Assembly (NCBI GenBank): GCA_903922455.1 | Contig: CAIXTT010000230.1 | Coordinates: 1-38,908 of the forward strand | DNA length: 38,908 bases | Direction of reading: 5' to 3' | DNA from: an uncultured Bacteroidota bacterium | Lineage (GTDB): Bacteria > Bacteroidota > Bacteroidia > AKYH767-A > OLB10 | In this document: piece after piece, positions 18,203 to 27,181 of the stretch | Layout of the letters: every line of letters starts with the position of its first letter | Position numbering within the stretch: position 1 is the stretch's first letter | The notes under the pieces: model-generated | What the model was told of the DNA's origin: nothing | Seen by the model: the letters and a program-made list of their open reading frames with translations, nothing else | Databases searched by the model: none | Position numbers and translations under genes: made by a program

Positions 18203-18974
18203 TTTTACACTCATAAAATACAAGCAACTACTTGAAGCCTTTCAACGTAATGGCTATACTATCATTGCATACGAGGATTTATTTTTTAAACCTATTCCAT
18301 CAAAATATGTAATCATGCGACATGATGTAGATGATTTGCCTGAACAAAGTTTAGCAAAGGCAGAGATCGAAAAAACAATGGGAGTTCGAAGCACCTATTA
18401 TTTTAGAGTGGTTGATGAAAGTAATCATCCAACTATCATTAAAAAAATTGTTGCACTCGGGCATGAAATAGGATATCATTATGAAGACCTATCACTTGCC
18501 AATGGCAATTTCAAAAAGGCAATAAAACTTTTTGAAAAAAACTTAAACTACTTCAGAGAATACTATCCTGTAAAAACAATTTGCATGCACGGTAGCCCGG
18601 CTTCTATATGGGACAATCGACTAATTTGGCGAGACTACTCTTATAAAAATTATGATATTATTGCGGAGCCATACTTCGACATCAACTTCAATGAAACTTT
18701 ATACCTCACTGACACAGGACGAAAATGGAATGGTAACAAAGTAAGTGTTCGCGACAAAGTGAAAGCCGCATTTCAACAAGGATATAATTTTAAAAAAAGC
18801 CGTGAAATCATAAAAGCAGTTGATAACAATACTCTCCCTGCAAAAATCATGATCACAACACATCCACAACGCTGGCATAATAATATGGGTCCATGGATAA
18901 AAGAACTTTTTTTACAAAACATCAAGAATGCCATTAAAAAATATTTCTACGTCGCCAATCCTATGACCGAATAA
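18192..18974 (+). CDS. Polysaccharide deacetylase-like protein
   Basis: A 260-residue protein related to NodB-type carbohydrate esterases. The metal and catalytic motifs are recognisable: MRHDVDD (H44, D45, D47), EIGYHYED (H96), CMHGSP (about 132-137) and a late TTHPQRWH. A signal peptide is lacking, so it would work in the cytoplasm, removing an N-acetyl or other acyl group from a precursor sugar or lipid-linked intermediate. It is four bases upstream of the FemAB-like gene. Deacetylase followed by N-acyl or aminoacyl transfer is a natural pair: one exposes an amine and the other can cap it. That pairing is inference. Confidence 0.72.
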   Translation: MPRDFTLIKYKQLLEAFQRNGYTIIAYEDLFFKPIPSKYVIMRHDVDDLPEQSLAKAEIEKTMGVRSTYYFRVVDESNHPTIIKKIVALGHEIGYHYEDLSLANGNFKKAIKLFEKNLNYFREYYPVKTICMHGSPASIWDNRLIWRDYSYKNYDIIAEPYFDINFNETLYLTDTGRKWNGNKVSVRDKVKAAFQQGYNFKKSREIIKAVDNNTLPAKIMITTHPQRWHNNMGPWIKELFLQNIKNAIKKYFYVANPMTE

Positions 18975-18977
18975 TTT

Positions 18978-19997
18978 ATGTCAACTAAATATGTCATTAG
19001 TACAGATTCAATACTGATCCGAAAATCGGGATGGAAAGAATATGTACTAGCTCATGCTGATGGGAATTTTTTCCAGTTACCCGAAGCCTATGATTTATTT
19101 CAACATGTACCGGGCTATTCGCCTTCTGTTTTTGTAGCTTTAGATAGTACCGGAAAAATTGTTGGTGTCTTAGTAAGTGTCTTGCAGCAAGAGACTAAAT
19201 TTTATGCTAAACTTACGAGCCGAAGCATCATTTGGGGAGGTCCCTTAGTGGACAATAATGAAGTTTGTGAAATCCTTTTAAATCAATATCAAGATACTCT
19301 TGGCAAAAAAGCCATCTACACTCAATTCAGAAATACTTTTGATACTTCCCTTTTGAAATCTACTTTTCAAAAAATGAAATTTAATTATGTGGAACATTTA
19401 AATTTCCTTGTGCATACGGATACAGAAAGTCCCGAGAAATTGCTTTCTGCAATGAGTAAAAGCAAATCCCGACAAATAAAAAAAGGATTAAGCAGTGCAG
19501 AAATCATCGAAACCAACCGCAAAGAAGATATAAATGATTTTTACCAATTACTTCAAAATCTTTATAAAGAAAAAGTAAATAAACCTTTAGCGCCAATTGA
19601 GTTTTTTAATTTTTTTAGAGAGCAACTTGTACCGAATGGGCTCGGTAAATTTTTATTAATTCGGCACGAAGGGAAAATCATTGGTGGTATTGTTTGTCCC
19701 ATCTTCCCAGGAAAAGCGATTTATGAATGGTATATTGCTGGAATGGACAAAGATTACAAAGATCAGTTTCCGAGTATCCTATCTACTTGGGCGGCTATTG
19801 CGGAAGGTCAAAAAATGGGCTTGAAACATTTTGATTTCTTAGGTGCGGGGAAACCAGATGCAGACTATGGAGTACGAGATTTCAAAGCGAAATTTGGTGG
19901 CGAATTAATTCAATTCGGACGCTACGAAAAAATTCATAAGCCGCTCTTGATGAAAATTGGAATACTTGGATTAAAAATGCTTAAATTTATAAAATGA
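18978..19997 (+). CDS. FemAB/GNAT-fold transferase
   Basis: A 339-residue protein with the two-lobed GNAT architecture of FemAB-type enzymes. The linker SKSKSRQIKKGLS is followed by a second lobe containing LLIRHEGKIIGGIVCPIF and AIYEWYIAGMDKDY, and ends with the family signature HFDFLGAGKPDADYGVRDFK and the adjoining FGGEL. FemABX enzymes transfer an amino acid from aminoacyl-tRNA to a peptide or sugar amine; related proteins occur in exopolysaccharide loci with unknown acceptors. Here the neighbours are a deacetylase-like protein and an acyltransferase, so an amine on the glycan is a plausible acceptor. No membrane segment is evident. Confidence 0.72.
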   Translation: MSTKYVISTDSILIRKSGWKEYVLAHADGNFFQLPEAYDLFQHVPGYSPSVFVALDSTGKIVGVLVSVLQQETKFYAKLTSRSIIWGGPLVDNNEVCEILLNQYQDTLGKKAIYTQFRNTFDTSLLKSTFQKMKFNYVEHLNFLVHTDTESPEKLLSAMSKSKSRQIKKGLSSAEIIETNRKEDINDFYQLLQNLYKEKVNKPLAPIEFFNFFREQLVPNGLGKFLLIRHEGKIIGGIVCPIFPGKAIYEWYIAGMDKDYKDQFPSILSTWAAIAEGQKMGLKHFDFLGAGKPDADYGVRDFKAKFGGELIQFGRYEKIHKPLLMKIGILGLKMLKFIK

Positions 19998-20006
19998 TTA
20001 TTGCAG

Positions 20007-20471
20007 ATGGAAATTAGAAAACGAAATTTTCTACAACAAATATGGATTAAATTCATGCGATTTTTAGTTGGTTATTTTCCGTCCAATCGAATTAGAACAA
20101 TGGCTTTACGACAATGTGGATTCAAGGTTGGTAAAGATGTTTATGTTGGTCCGGGATTAGTTATATCAATGATGAATTCGGATGATTCCTGTGAATTAGA
20201 AATTGGCGATCGCGTTTCCATAGGACCAAGAGTAAGTTTAATATTATCATCGGATCCAAATAATTCCACATTAAACGTCCTCTTTCCTCCTATTCGCGGA
20301 AAAATTTGTATTGCAAATGATGCGTGGATTGGTGCAGGTGTGATTATATTGCCCAATGTGAACATTGGATCAAGGGCAGTTTTAGCTGCTGGAGCCGTTG
20401 TAAATTCAAGCGTAGAAGAAAATACAATGGTGGGCGGTGTGCCTGCGAAAGTGATTAAGAAGCACAGTTGA
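20007..20471 (+). CDS. Hexapeptide-repeat acyltransferase (LbetaH, WbbJ/WcaF-like)
   Basis: A 154-residue left-handed beta-helix acyltransferase. Hexapeptide-type turns are seen at DVYVGPGLVIS, LEIGDRVSIGPRVSLI and WIGAGVIILPNVNIGSRAVL, with the typical C-terminal closing GGVPAKVIKK. The ATG at 20007 is chosen; a TTG at 20001 would add two residues. It should O- or N-acetylate a sugar using acetyl-CoA. It is the last plus-strand gene of the cluster and ends in front of a convergent gene on the other strand. Confidence 0.82.
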   Translation: MEIRKRNFLQQIWIKFMRFLVGYFPSNRIRTMALRQCGFKVGKDVYVGPGLVISMMNSDDSCELEIGDRVSIGPRVSLILSSDPNNSTLNVLFPPIRGKICIANDAWIGAGVIILPNVNIGSRAVLAAGAVVNSSVEENTMVGGVPAKVIKKHS

Positions 20472-20538
20472 TTTTTCGATCATTAACCCTAGAAAAAATT
20501 TCACTGGAATAATTTGCAGCAATTGAACACCGATTTAT

Positions 20539-20572
20539 TAAGATCATTATGATTTTTTTATGATTGATCTTA
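20539..20572. terminator. Weak AT-rich hairpin between convergent genes
   Basis: TAAGATCA at 20539-20546 pairs with TGATCTTA at 20565-20572 around an 18-base loop that itself holds ATCAT/ATGAT. It lies between the end of the glycan operon and the convergent secreted-protein gene, where a terminator serving both would be expected. The stem is short and AT-rich with no good U-run, so the call is tentative. Confidence 0.3.
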
Positions 20573-20633
20573 TTTTATCTTGATCTGTGAAAAATAGTAG
20601 ACATAATTCGTAATTTAATACGATTAAAATTAC

Positions 20634-22904
20634 CTATTCCGTAATAAAACTATTTGGATTTGTAATTGGAACTAACGACTCCGTTAAATTAAAACTCTGA
20701 ATACCTTGTGGAATATAAAATGGAGTTTTACTCCAAGTTTCAATACTATTACGATGCTTAACAACCAAATAATACGACTGTTGCCATAAGGAAGGAGGGA
20801 AAACAAAATTGACATATCCATTTGAATTCACAACACCAGTTGCGGTATGTTGAATGGCGAATGGTGTAGTAGTCGCTCTCAATTCAAACTGGATGGTATC
20901 CGTTAATTGCAAAGTTGAATTTACTACTGGAGTCATTGCATTGGAACCGGTATAAAATCCTTCCACAAATAGTCGCAAAGAAATAGTTACGCTGCAAGGA
21001 TTTAATGGATCGACCAAATTATAGCTAGCTGTTTTTATACAACCATTGTTATCAGTAATTTGAAGTTGATAAATTCCAGCTACTAAACTATCGATTCCAG
21101 TACTGTCGGGTACCATGCTTAAAGAACTTAAAATAATATTATTTTTTACATTCGAAAGATTCACTTTTGCTATTCCTAAATTTGCTATTGGAGGAAAAGG
21201 TTGATAGGTCCATTGATATGTATAAGATCCTACTCCCCCATTTACGTTCACACCTATAACACCATCTAGAGCTTGATTACACGATACAGGAAGAATAGTT
21301 TGAGCAGCAGTGATAACTGGCGGTGCAATTAAAGAAATAGTACGCTTTGAAGCACATCCAATACCATCGGTTACGGTAACCGTATAAATGCCGGCGATGA
21401 CATTAACTAAATCTTCTGTGGTGGCTCCATTTGACCATTGATAAGTTAATGGCAAAGCTCCACTAGCCGTAGTCATGTTAATTGATCCTGTAGTTACTCC
21501 AAAGCACAATGGATTTACTGTACTCGCCGAAGCAATATTCACTGCAGTAGTTGGACGCAATTGAACATTCTTCGTATTCAAAACACCATTTTGCAAAACC
21601 ACATTGGTAAATACTTTTGATGTATAGCCCGTCTTGCTAAATGTAACAGTGAATGATCCTGCGGTGGCTGTTCCGGTGCGATATTCTCCGTTTAACAATG
21701 ATAATTCATTGTGGTGCGTTCCACCTGTAATAACAACCGATACATTTGACAGGGGCAATCCTGAACAGGAATCAGAAACAGATCCTTCCAAATAACATGC
21801 GCGGATATACGTTGGCGTTAGTACAAAGAGTCCGTTATTAATATCTGAAACAATCAAATTTCCAGATGGCAAGAAGGGATGAACGCCCCACGCTCCATTA
21901 AATCCGTTTCCGGATCCTTGGGTATAGGTATCATATTTACCGACGGTAATCATGTTTTTAGGTCGGCTCACATCTGTAATTGTAACACCATCTTTATAAT
22001 AAGAACTAATAGCAAAATTATTTCGAATATAGGTATTATGAATGATGGATCCACTTCCCGGATTACCTTGCAACCTATCCAGAAAAACTATATTGGAAGT
22101 ATTAGAAACATCGTAGGCTGCCAAATAAGAATTACTAACTTCATCGGTTGTAAACAATACGGAACTCCCATTATCGGCCATCCATGTATTATGTGTAAAA
22201 TTATTGGGCGTATTTTGTGAACTAATGAAAATTGGATTCGATTTATTACTCACATTAAATACCGAGAAATATCCTGCATAAATGTTCGCGCCCCACAAGG
22301 TATCATTCCGCACAAAGCAATCATGAATATATCGAATATTACCCGAAAATCCAGCAGAAGTGTTAGACAGATACACTGGATTCCATGGATCAGTTAATGA
22401 AACAATCAACGCTGCACCTCCAAACAATTGCGATCCATTCAAATATAAATACGAATCGCGGATATGTAAAGAGTGAATTCTACCTAGTGTTCCTGCAATC
22501 GCACCTGAGCCTGTCCAATACTTGGAACTAACAGATGCTGGAAGGTTGGATAGATTAATAATTTGTAATCCATTGCAACATCCTTCTGTAGTAACATAAG
22601 CATACTTACCACGGACTTGCACTTCTCTCCAAAAAGAATTAGTTCCGGCAACCGTAAATTTAACGATCGGATTAGCGGGATTTGTAACATCAACAATTGA
22701 AAGTCCATTCTGCGCGCCTACTAATGCATACTCATTTCCTAATGAATCTACATATCCCCAAATATTTGATAATTCAACAGTGGCTCCATACGGAAGTTGT
22801 GAACGAAATTGAACGTTAAAATTTGTTTGTGCCAATCCTGAAACAAAAAAAACAGTAACGAGCAAGGCGGAGAATATAATTTTTCGCATACTATGAATTT
22901 TCAT
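20634..22904 (-). CDS. Secreted choice-of-anchor-B protein with SprB-like repeats, tail missing
   Basis: About 756 residues. MRKIIFSALLVTVFFVSGLA is a clear signal peptide. The ATG at 22904, or the one at 22889, is preferred over 22943, which would put 13 extra hydrophobic residues ahead of it. Residues to about 370 show LVIVD-type repeats, such as GLSIVDVTNPANP and YLAAYDVSNTS, typical of choice-of-anchor-B proteins. A carboxypeptidase-regulatory-like beta domain follows (LPLSNVSVVITGG), then two SprB-like repeats (YTVTVTDGIGC, YQLQITDNNGC), then a domain with LFVEGFYTGSNAMTPV and YYLVVKHRNSIETW. It stops shortly after that, with no T9SS sorting domain. It is probably exported to the cell surface or outside; the role is unknown, and adhesion or a calcium-binding scaffold is possible. 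Confidence 0.75.
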   Translation of the reverse strand: MKIHSMRKIIFSALLVTVFFVSGLAQTNFNVQFRSQLPYGATVELSNIWGYVDSLGNEYALVGAQNGLSIVDVTNPANPIVKFTVAGTNSFWREVQVRGKYAYVTTEGCCNGLQIINLSNLPASVSSKYWTGSGAIAGTLGRIHSLHIRDSYLYLNGSQLFGGAALIVSLTDPWNPVYLSNTSAGFSGNIRYIHDCFVRNDTLWGANIYAGYFSVFNVSNKSNPIFISSQNTPNNFTHNTWMADNGSSVLFTTDEVSNSYLAAYDVSNTSNIVFLDRLQGNPGSGSIIHNTYIRNNFAISSYYKDGVTITDVSRPKNMITVGKYDTYTQGSGNGFNGAWGVHPFLPSGNLIVSDINNGLFVLTPTYIRACYLEGSVSDSCSGLPLSNVSVVITGGTHHNELSLLNGEYRTGTATAGSFTVTFSKTGYTSKVFTNVVLQNGVLNTKNVQLRPTTAVNIASASTVNPLCFGVTTGSINMTTASGALPLTYQWSNGATTEDLVNVIAGIYTVTVTDGIGCASKRTISLIAPPVITAAQTILPVSCNQALDGVIGVNVNGGVGSYTYQWTYQPFPPIANLGIAKVNLSNVKNNIILSSLSMVPDSTGIDSLVAGIYQLQITDNNGCIKTASYNLVDPLNPCSVTISLRLFVEGFYTGSNAMTPVVNSTLQLTDTIQFELRATTTPFAIQHTATGVVNSNGYVNFVFPPSLWQQSYYLVVKHRNSIETWSKTPFYIPQGIQSFNLTESLVPITNPNSFITE

Positions 22905-22948
22905 TGAACAAGGTACGATATTATTGAGCAAGATCAAAATCAAAACGT

Positions 22949-22974
22949 AAAAGAGTTATTTACTCAACTCTTTT
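22949..22974 (-). terminator. Rho-independent-type terminator after the cysteine desulfurase
   Basis: AAAAGAGTT (22949-22957) and AACTCTTTT (22966-22974) form a 9-bp stem with an 8-base loop. Read leftwards, a U-rich stretch follows. It starts 17 bases after the stop of the minus-strand desulfurase gene and precedes the next minus-strand gene, so it likely separates the two transcripts. Confidence 0.5.
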
Positions 22975-22990
22975 TACCATTAAAAATGGC

Positions 22991-24127
22991 TTAAGCTTTC
23001 ACTAAGAAGAGCTCCCGTACCTTTTCCAAACAGTAGTCGATTTCTTCTTTCGTATTAAATCGACTGAAAGAAAAACGAATGGTTGGGCGATTTGGATCAG
23101 ATCCAATACCCTTTAATACATGTGACCCCACATTACTTCCCGACGAACAAGCACTACCCGCAGAACATGCAATTCCGGCAATGTCTAAACTGAACAATAG
23201 CATCTCGGCATTCTCACAAGGAGGAAAGCAAACATTGAGGACTGTATATAAACTATGTTCTGGACGTTGATCGCCATGAAATTCGACACCAGGAATAGAC
23301 GCTTTTAATTCATCCATCATATACTTTTTCAATGCAGAAATTTCTTTGATATCACTTTCAATGTGCTCGTAAGCAATTTCCAACGACTTTGCTAGGCCAA
23401 CAATTCCATACACGTTTTCTGTACCTCCACGCATATTGCGTTCTTGTGCACCACCCGTTATATATGGTTTAATTTTTACTCGATTATTGATGTACAAAAA
23501 TCCGACACCTTTTGGTCCGTGGAATTTATGTGCTGAACCCGTAATAAAATCAATGGGCAATGCAGCTAAGTCATGAACATAATGTCCTAAAGTTTGTACA
23601 GTATCTGAATGAAACCATGCATTATATTTTCTACAAAGTGATCCAACCTGCTCAATCGAAATCATAGTTCCAATTTCATTATTAGCATGCATCAACGAAA
23701 CCAATGTTTTCCCTTCCACTTTTAATAACCTCTCCAAGTGATTAAAATCGACTTGACCCGCTTTATCTACATTTACTAAACTCAATTTTACTAAACCTCT
23801 TTTCTCCATATCTTCTGCAGTATGTAACACTGCATGGTGCTCAATGGAGGATGTTATAATATGCGTTACACCTAAATCATGGACACAACATCGAATCGCC
23901 ATATTGTCTGCTTCGGTTCCGCCAGAAGTAAAAAATATTTCAGAAGGAGATGTATTTAAAAGTTGCGCAACCTTTTTTCTTGCGCCTTCAATCACAGTCC
24001 TTACTTCTCTTCCATACGAATGAATAGAAGAAGGATTACCAAACTGATTAGCTAAAACAGGAAGCATCGCCTCCACCACTAAGGGATGAATAGGTGTAGT
24101 AGCTGCATTATCTAAATAAACTTTCAT
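22991..24127 (-). CDS. Cysteine desulfurase (IscS/NifS family)
   Basis: A 378-residue PLP enzyme that takes sulfur from cysteine for Fe-S cluster and thiolated-tRNA synthesis. It begins MKVYLDNAATTP, the standard N terminus; an ATG nine bases upstream (24136) is less likely. The pyridoxal lysine is K201 in TGSAHKFHGPKG, EHHAVL and HANNEIG are the cofactor-binding segments, and the persulfide cysteine is C327 in SACSSGS. Length and residue spacing match IscS-like proteins. It lies 12 bases downstream of the phosphoglucosamine mutase gene on the same strand, so the two are probably one operon. No iscU or iscA is present in the window. Confidence 0.9.
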   Translation of the reverse strand: MKVYLDNAATTPIHPLVVEAMLPVLANQFGNPSSIHSYGREVRTVIEGARKKVAQLLNTSPSEIFFTSGGTEADNMAIRCCVHDLGVTHIITSSIEHHAVLHTAEDMEKRGLVKLSLVNVDKAGQVDFNHLERLLKVEGKTLVSLMHANNEIGTMISIEQVGSLCRKYNAWFHSDTVQTLGHYVHDLAALPIDFITGSAHKFHGPKGVGFLYINNRVKIKPYITGGAQERNMRGGTENVYGIVGLAKSLEIAYEHIESDIKEISALKKYMMDELKASIPGVEFHGDQRPEHSLYTVLNVCFPPCENAEMLLFSLDIAGIACSAGSACSSGSNVGSHVLKGIGSDPNRPTIRFSFSRFNTKEEIDYCLEKVRELFLVKA

Positions 24128-24139
24128 AGTATTCATTGT

Positions 24140-25546
24140 TTAAACTTTTGACAACACCCCGCTAAGGATGTCTTTTATATCGGCTATAATTTTTCCTGCC
24201 AAATTGTTTGCCGTTGTCATCGACTGACTTTCGGAATAAATTCGGATGATGGGTTCTGTATTTGAACGACGCAAATGCACCCATTCTTTATCGAATTCTA
24301 TTTTTACTCCGTCGATGGTATTTACCGGATGATTTTTATATTTTTCGATGATGTTTTCTAAAATCAAATCTACATTCACATCTGGTGTTAATTCAATTTT
24401 ATTTTTGGAGATGAAATATCCAGGATAACTAGAACGCAACATGGAACAAGATTTTCCAGACTTCGCCAAATGCGAAAGGAACAATGCAATTCCTGCTAAT
24501 GCATCGCGTCCGTAATGCAATTCAGGAAGTATCACACCTCCGTTTCCTTCACCGCCAATCACAGCATTCGTTGCTTTCATTTTCTCTACTACATTCACTT
24601 CACCTACTGCACTTGATGCATAATTGCCTCCATGCTTTTCGGTAACATCGCGCAAGGCTCTTGTTGATGAAAGATTCGAAACCGTATTACCTTTTTTATG
24701 CTGTAATACATAATCGGCCACAGCAACTAAAGTATATTCTTCGCCAAACATTTCCCCATCTTCACAAACGATGGCTAAGCGATCCACATCAGGATCAACA
24801 ACCAATCCGAGATGCGCTTTATTTTTCACTACTACTTTAGAAATTTCGGTAAGATGCTCGGGAAGTGGTTCTGGATTATGTGGAAAATTTCCATCGGGCG
24901 TACAGTATAATTCAATCACCTGATCAACACCCAATGCTTTCAATAAAGGCGGCAAGGCAATTCCACCAGTAGAATTCACGCAATCGATTGCAACAATAAA
25001 TTTAGCTGCTTTTATGGCTTTTCTGTCCACCATGGGCAATGTTAAAATGGATTCAATATGTCGAGCAATAGCTAGTTGGTCAGTAGACAATTTTCCTAAT
25101 GAATTTACATCTGCAAATTCAACATTTCCATTTTCAGCAATATGTAATACCTCGGCACCATCATCAGCAGAAATAAATTCACCTTTATGATTTAATAATT
25201 TTAATGCGTTCCACTGCTTAGGGTTATGACTGGCCGTTAGTATAATTCCACCTTGTGCTTGATGGTAGGGTACTGCCATCTCTACTGTTGGTGTTGTAGA
25301 CAATCCCGTATCAATTACATCAATTCCTAAACTCATTAAAGTAGAAGAAACCAAACCACTCACCATTTGACCAGAGATACGCGCATCTCTACCAATTACA
25401 ACTTTACATTTTACTCCAGGATGTGCTTTCTGAATCCAAGCGCCATAAGCTGAAGTGAATTTAAGTACATCAAAAGGAGAAAGACCATCGCCAGCTTTAC
25501 CGCCAATGGTTCCACGAATTCCTGAAATTGATTTTATTAAGGTCAT
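24140..25546 (-). CDS. glmM: Phosphoglucosamine mutase / phosphohexomutase
   Basis: A 468-residue alpha-D-phosphohexomutase. The start at 25546 (MTLIKSISGIRGTIGG) is chosen over 25588, which adds 14 residues without homology. The phosphoserine loop is ILTASHNPKQWNALKL with S106, the metal loop is VVDPDVDRLAIV, the sugar-binding loop is IGGEGNGGVILPE, and the phosphate site is RRSNTEPIIRIYSES. It would interconvert glucosamine-6- and 1-phosphate, feeding UDP-GlcNAc for peptidoglycan and surface glycans. The G-E-G-N-G-G loop is, to my knowledge, the form usual in Bacteroidota GlmM, but mutase activity on glucose or mannose phosphates cannot be excluded. A TAnnTTTG box lies upstream. Confidence 0.85.
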   Translation of the reverse strand: MTLIKSISGIRGTIGGKAGDGLSPFDVLKFTSAYGAWIQKAHPGVKCKVVIGRDARISGQMVSGLVSSTLMSLGIDVIDTGLSTTPTVEMAVPYHQAQGGIILTASHNPKQWNALKLLNHKGEFISADDGAEVLHIAENGNVEFADVNSLGKLSTDQLAIARHIESILTLPMVDRKAIKAAKFIVAIDCVNSTGGIALPPLLKALGVDQVIELYCTPDGNFPHNPEPLPEHLTEISKVVVKNKAHLGLVVDPDVDRLAIVCEDGEMFGEEYTLVAVADYVLQHKKGNTVSNLSSTRALRDVTEKHGGNYASSAVGEVNVVEKMKATNAVIGGEGNGGVILPELHYGRDALAGIALFLSHLAKSGKSCSMLRSSYPGYFISKNKIELTPDVNVDLILENIIEKYKNHPVNTIDGVKIEFDKEWVHLRRSNTEPIIRIYSESQSMTTANNLAGKIIADIKDILSGVLSKV

Positions 25547-25585
25547 ATAATTAATGAGATTGTATATCCGGAAAAAACACGAATA

Positions 25586-25593
25586 CAAAGATA
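25586..25593 (-). promoter_or_regulatory. Candidate -7 promoter box of glmM
   Basis: Read on the minus strand this is TATCTTTG, an exact TAnnTTTG match about 40 bases upstream of the glmM ATG at 25546, which leaves a normal leader. No clear -33 TTG at the usual spacing was identified. Confidence 0.5.
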
Positions 25594-25695
25594 AAGTTTA
25601 GCAAGCGATAATTAAACACATTTTTCATCTAAAAACGAACAGGTTTAGAATCTATCAATGAATAATTTGCACCTCAAAACAATTCAAAAACAGAC

Positions 25696-26907
25696 TTATG
25701 CTTTGATAGCATGTCCCATTTTATCACGCTTGGTTTCCAAATATTGTTGGTTGTGAGGGTTAGGAGAAATTTCGATGGGAATACTTTCTACTATTTCCAG
25801 CCCGTAGCCAATGAGTCCAGCGCGCTTCGTGGGATTATTGGTCATCAAGCGCATTTTACTGACGCCTAAGTCACGAAGTATTTGTGCTCCTACTCCATAA
25901 TCACGTTCATCCATCTTGAAGCCCAACTGTAAATTCGCTTCTACCGTATCTAATCCTTGCTCTTGTAATTTATAAGCAAGTAATTTATTCATCAACCCAA
26001 TACCTCTTCCTTCTTGATTCATATAAAGTATCACGCCATTTCCTTCTTTGTTTATCATCTCCATAGCTGCATGTAATTGGGGACCGCAATCGCATCGGCA
26101 CGAACCAAAAATATCGCCTGTCATACAAGATGAATGCACGCGTACCATCACAGGTTCGTCTTCTTTCCATGTACCTTTTATTAAAGCAAGATGTTCTTCA
26201 TGACTTTCTTTATGACGATATGCCACCATATTAAATTCACCGTACGTAGTAGGCATGTTCACGGACACCATTCTTTCTATCAAACTCTCCTTTTCAAGGC
26301 GGTACTTTATTAAGTCTTCAATAGAAATAATGATCATGTTAAATTTAGCCGCTAGTTCCATTAACTCGGGAAGACGAGCCATCGAACCATCTTCATTCAT
26401 AATTTCTACAATCACGCCGCTTGGGAAAAAACCTGCCATGCGCGCTAAGTCCATAGCAGCTTCGGTATGTCCTGCTCTTCTAATTACGCCACCTTTCTTA
26501 GCTTTTAAAGGGAAGATATGTCCAGGGCGGCCTAACTCTTCTGCTTTTGTAGATGGGTTTACGAGTGCATTAATGGTTTTAGAACGATCTGAGGCTGAAA
26601 TCCCTGTAGAACAACCATGCCCTAACAAATCGACAGAAATCGTGAAAGCAGTTTCATGAGAAGCGGTGTTTTTATTTACCATCATGGTCAAATCCAATTC
26701 TTCACAACGATCTTCACTGAGTGAAACACAAATTAAACCGCGTCCATGTGTAGCCATAAAATTGACCAATTCAGGCGTAGCGCATTCTGAAGCCATTAAA
26801 AAATCGCCTTCATTTTCGCGATCAGCATCATCCACAACAATGATAATTTTTCCTGCACGAATGGCTGCAATGGCATCTTCTATTTTATTTAATACAATTT
26901 CACTCAT
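25696..26907 (-). CDS. ribBA: Bifunctional 3,4-dihydroxy-2-butanone-4-phosphate synthase / GTP cyclohydrolase II
   Basis: A 403-residue fusion that makes both starting compounds of riboflavin. Residues 1-205 are the RibB part, with [11 protein letters not shown] near residue 25 and [13 protein letters not shown] for substrate and metal contacts. Residues 206-403 are the RibA part, with the zinc cysteines in [15 protein letters not shown] (C-x10-C-x-C) and the GTP-binding [10 protein letters not shown]. Both halves look complete. It stands alone on the minus strand with its own promoter box. No FMN-riboswitch-like sequence was recognised in the leader. Confidence 0.93.
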   Translation of the reverse strand: MSEIVLNKIEDAIAAIRAGKIIIVVDDADRENEGDFLMASECATPELVNFMATHGRGLICVSLSEDRCEELDLTMMVNKNTASHETAFTISVDLLGHGCSTGISASDRSKTINALVNPSTKAEELGRPGHIFPLKAKKGGVIRRAGHTEAAMDLARMAGFFPSGVIVEIMNEDGSMARLPELMELAAKFNMIIISIEDLIKYRLEKESLIERMVSVNMPTTYGEFNMVAYRHKESHEEHLALIKGTWKEDEPVMVRVHSSCMTGDIFGSCRCDCGPQLHAAMEMINKEGNGVILYMNQEGRGIGLMNKLLAYKLQEQGLDTVEANLQLGFKMDERDYGVGAQILRDLGVSKMRLMTNNPTKRAGLIGYGLEIVESIPIEISPNPHNQQYLETKRDKMGHAIKA

Positions 26908-26925
26908 AGTTCAATTTTTACCCTG

Positions 26926-26933
26926 CAAAGGTA
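26926..26933 (-). promoter_or_regulatory. -7 promoter box of ribBA
   Basis: On the minus strand this reads TACCTTTG, a perfect Bacteroidota -7 box, followed by CAGGG and then the ATG at 26907. The leader would be about 12-15 bases, too short for a classical riboswitch. Confidence 0.6.
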
Positions 26934-27181
26934 GGGATTCTACACCCATGATTTTTTAAACGAAAGTTGAATAAGCACATTAAAATGGAAAAATTACGAG
27001 ATCAAAATTTCTATTTTCATTCATTCCTCCACACTAGTAATCAACGAGATATAACAAATGTAAGATTTGATGTAAGATTTTATCTAAAAACGCGAACCTT
27101 ATGGAGTGGTGGGCGTTTAAATTCACATAACCGCAACTCAAAATTGCAATCGTTCTTCAAAAAAATTAAAGTTTTTATTTG

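Noticed and set aside
21879-22220. 113-codon plus-strand open frame inside the choice-of-anchor-B gene
   Set aside because: It is antisense to a protein with clear signal peptide and repeats; no independent evidence of coding.
26908-27181. FMN riboswitch ahead of ribBA
   Set aside because: No conserved RFN-element sequence is recognised, and the promoter box leaves a leader of only about 15 bases.
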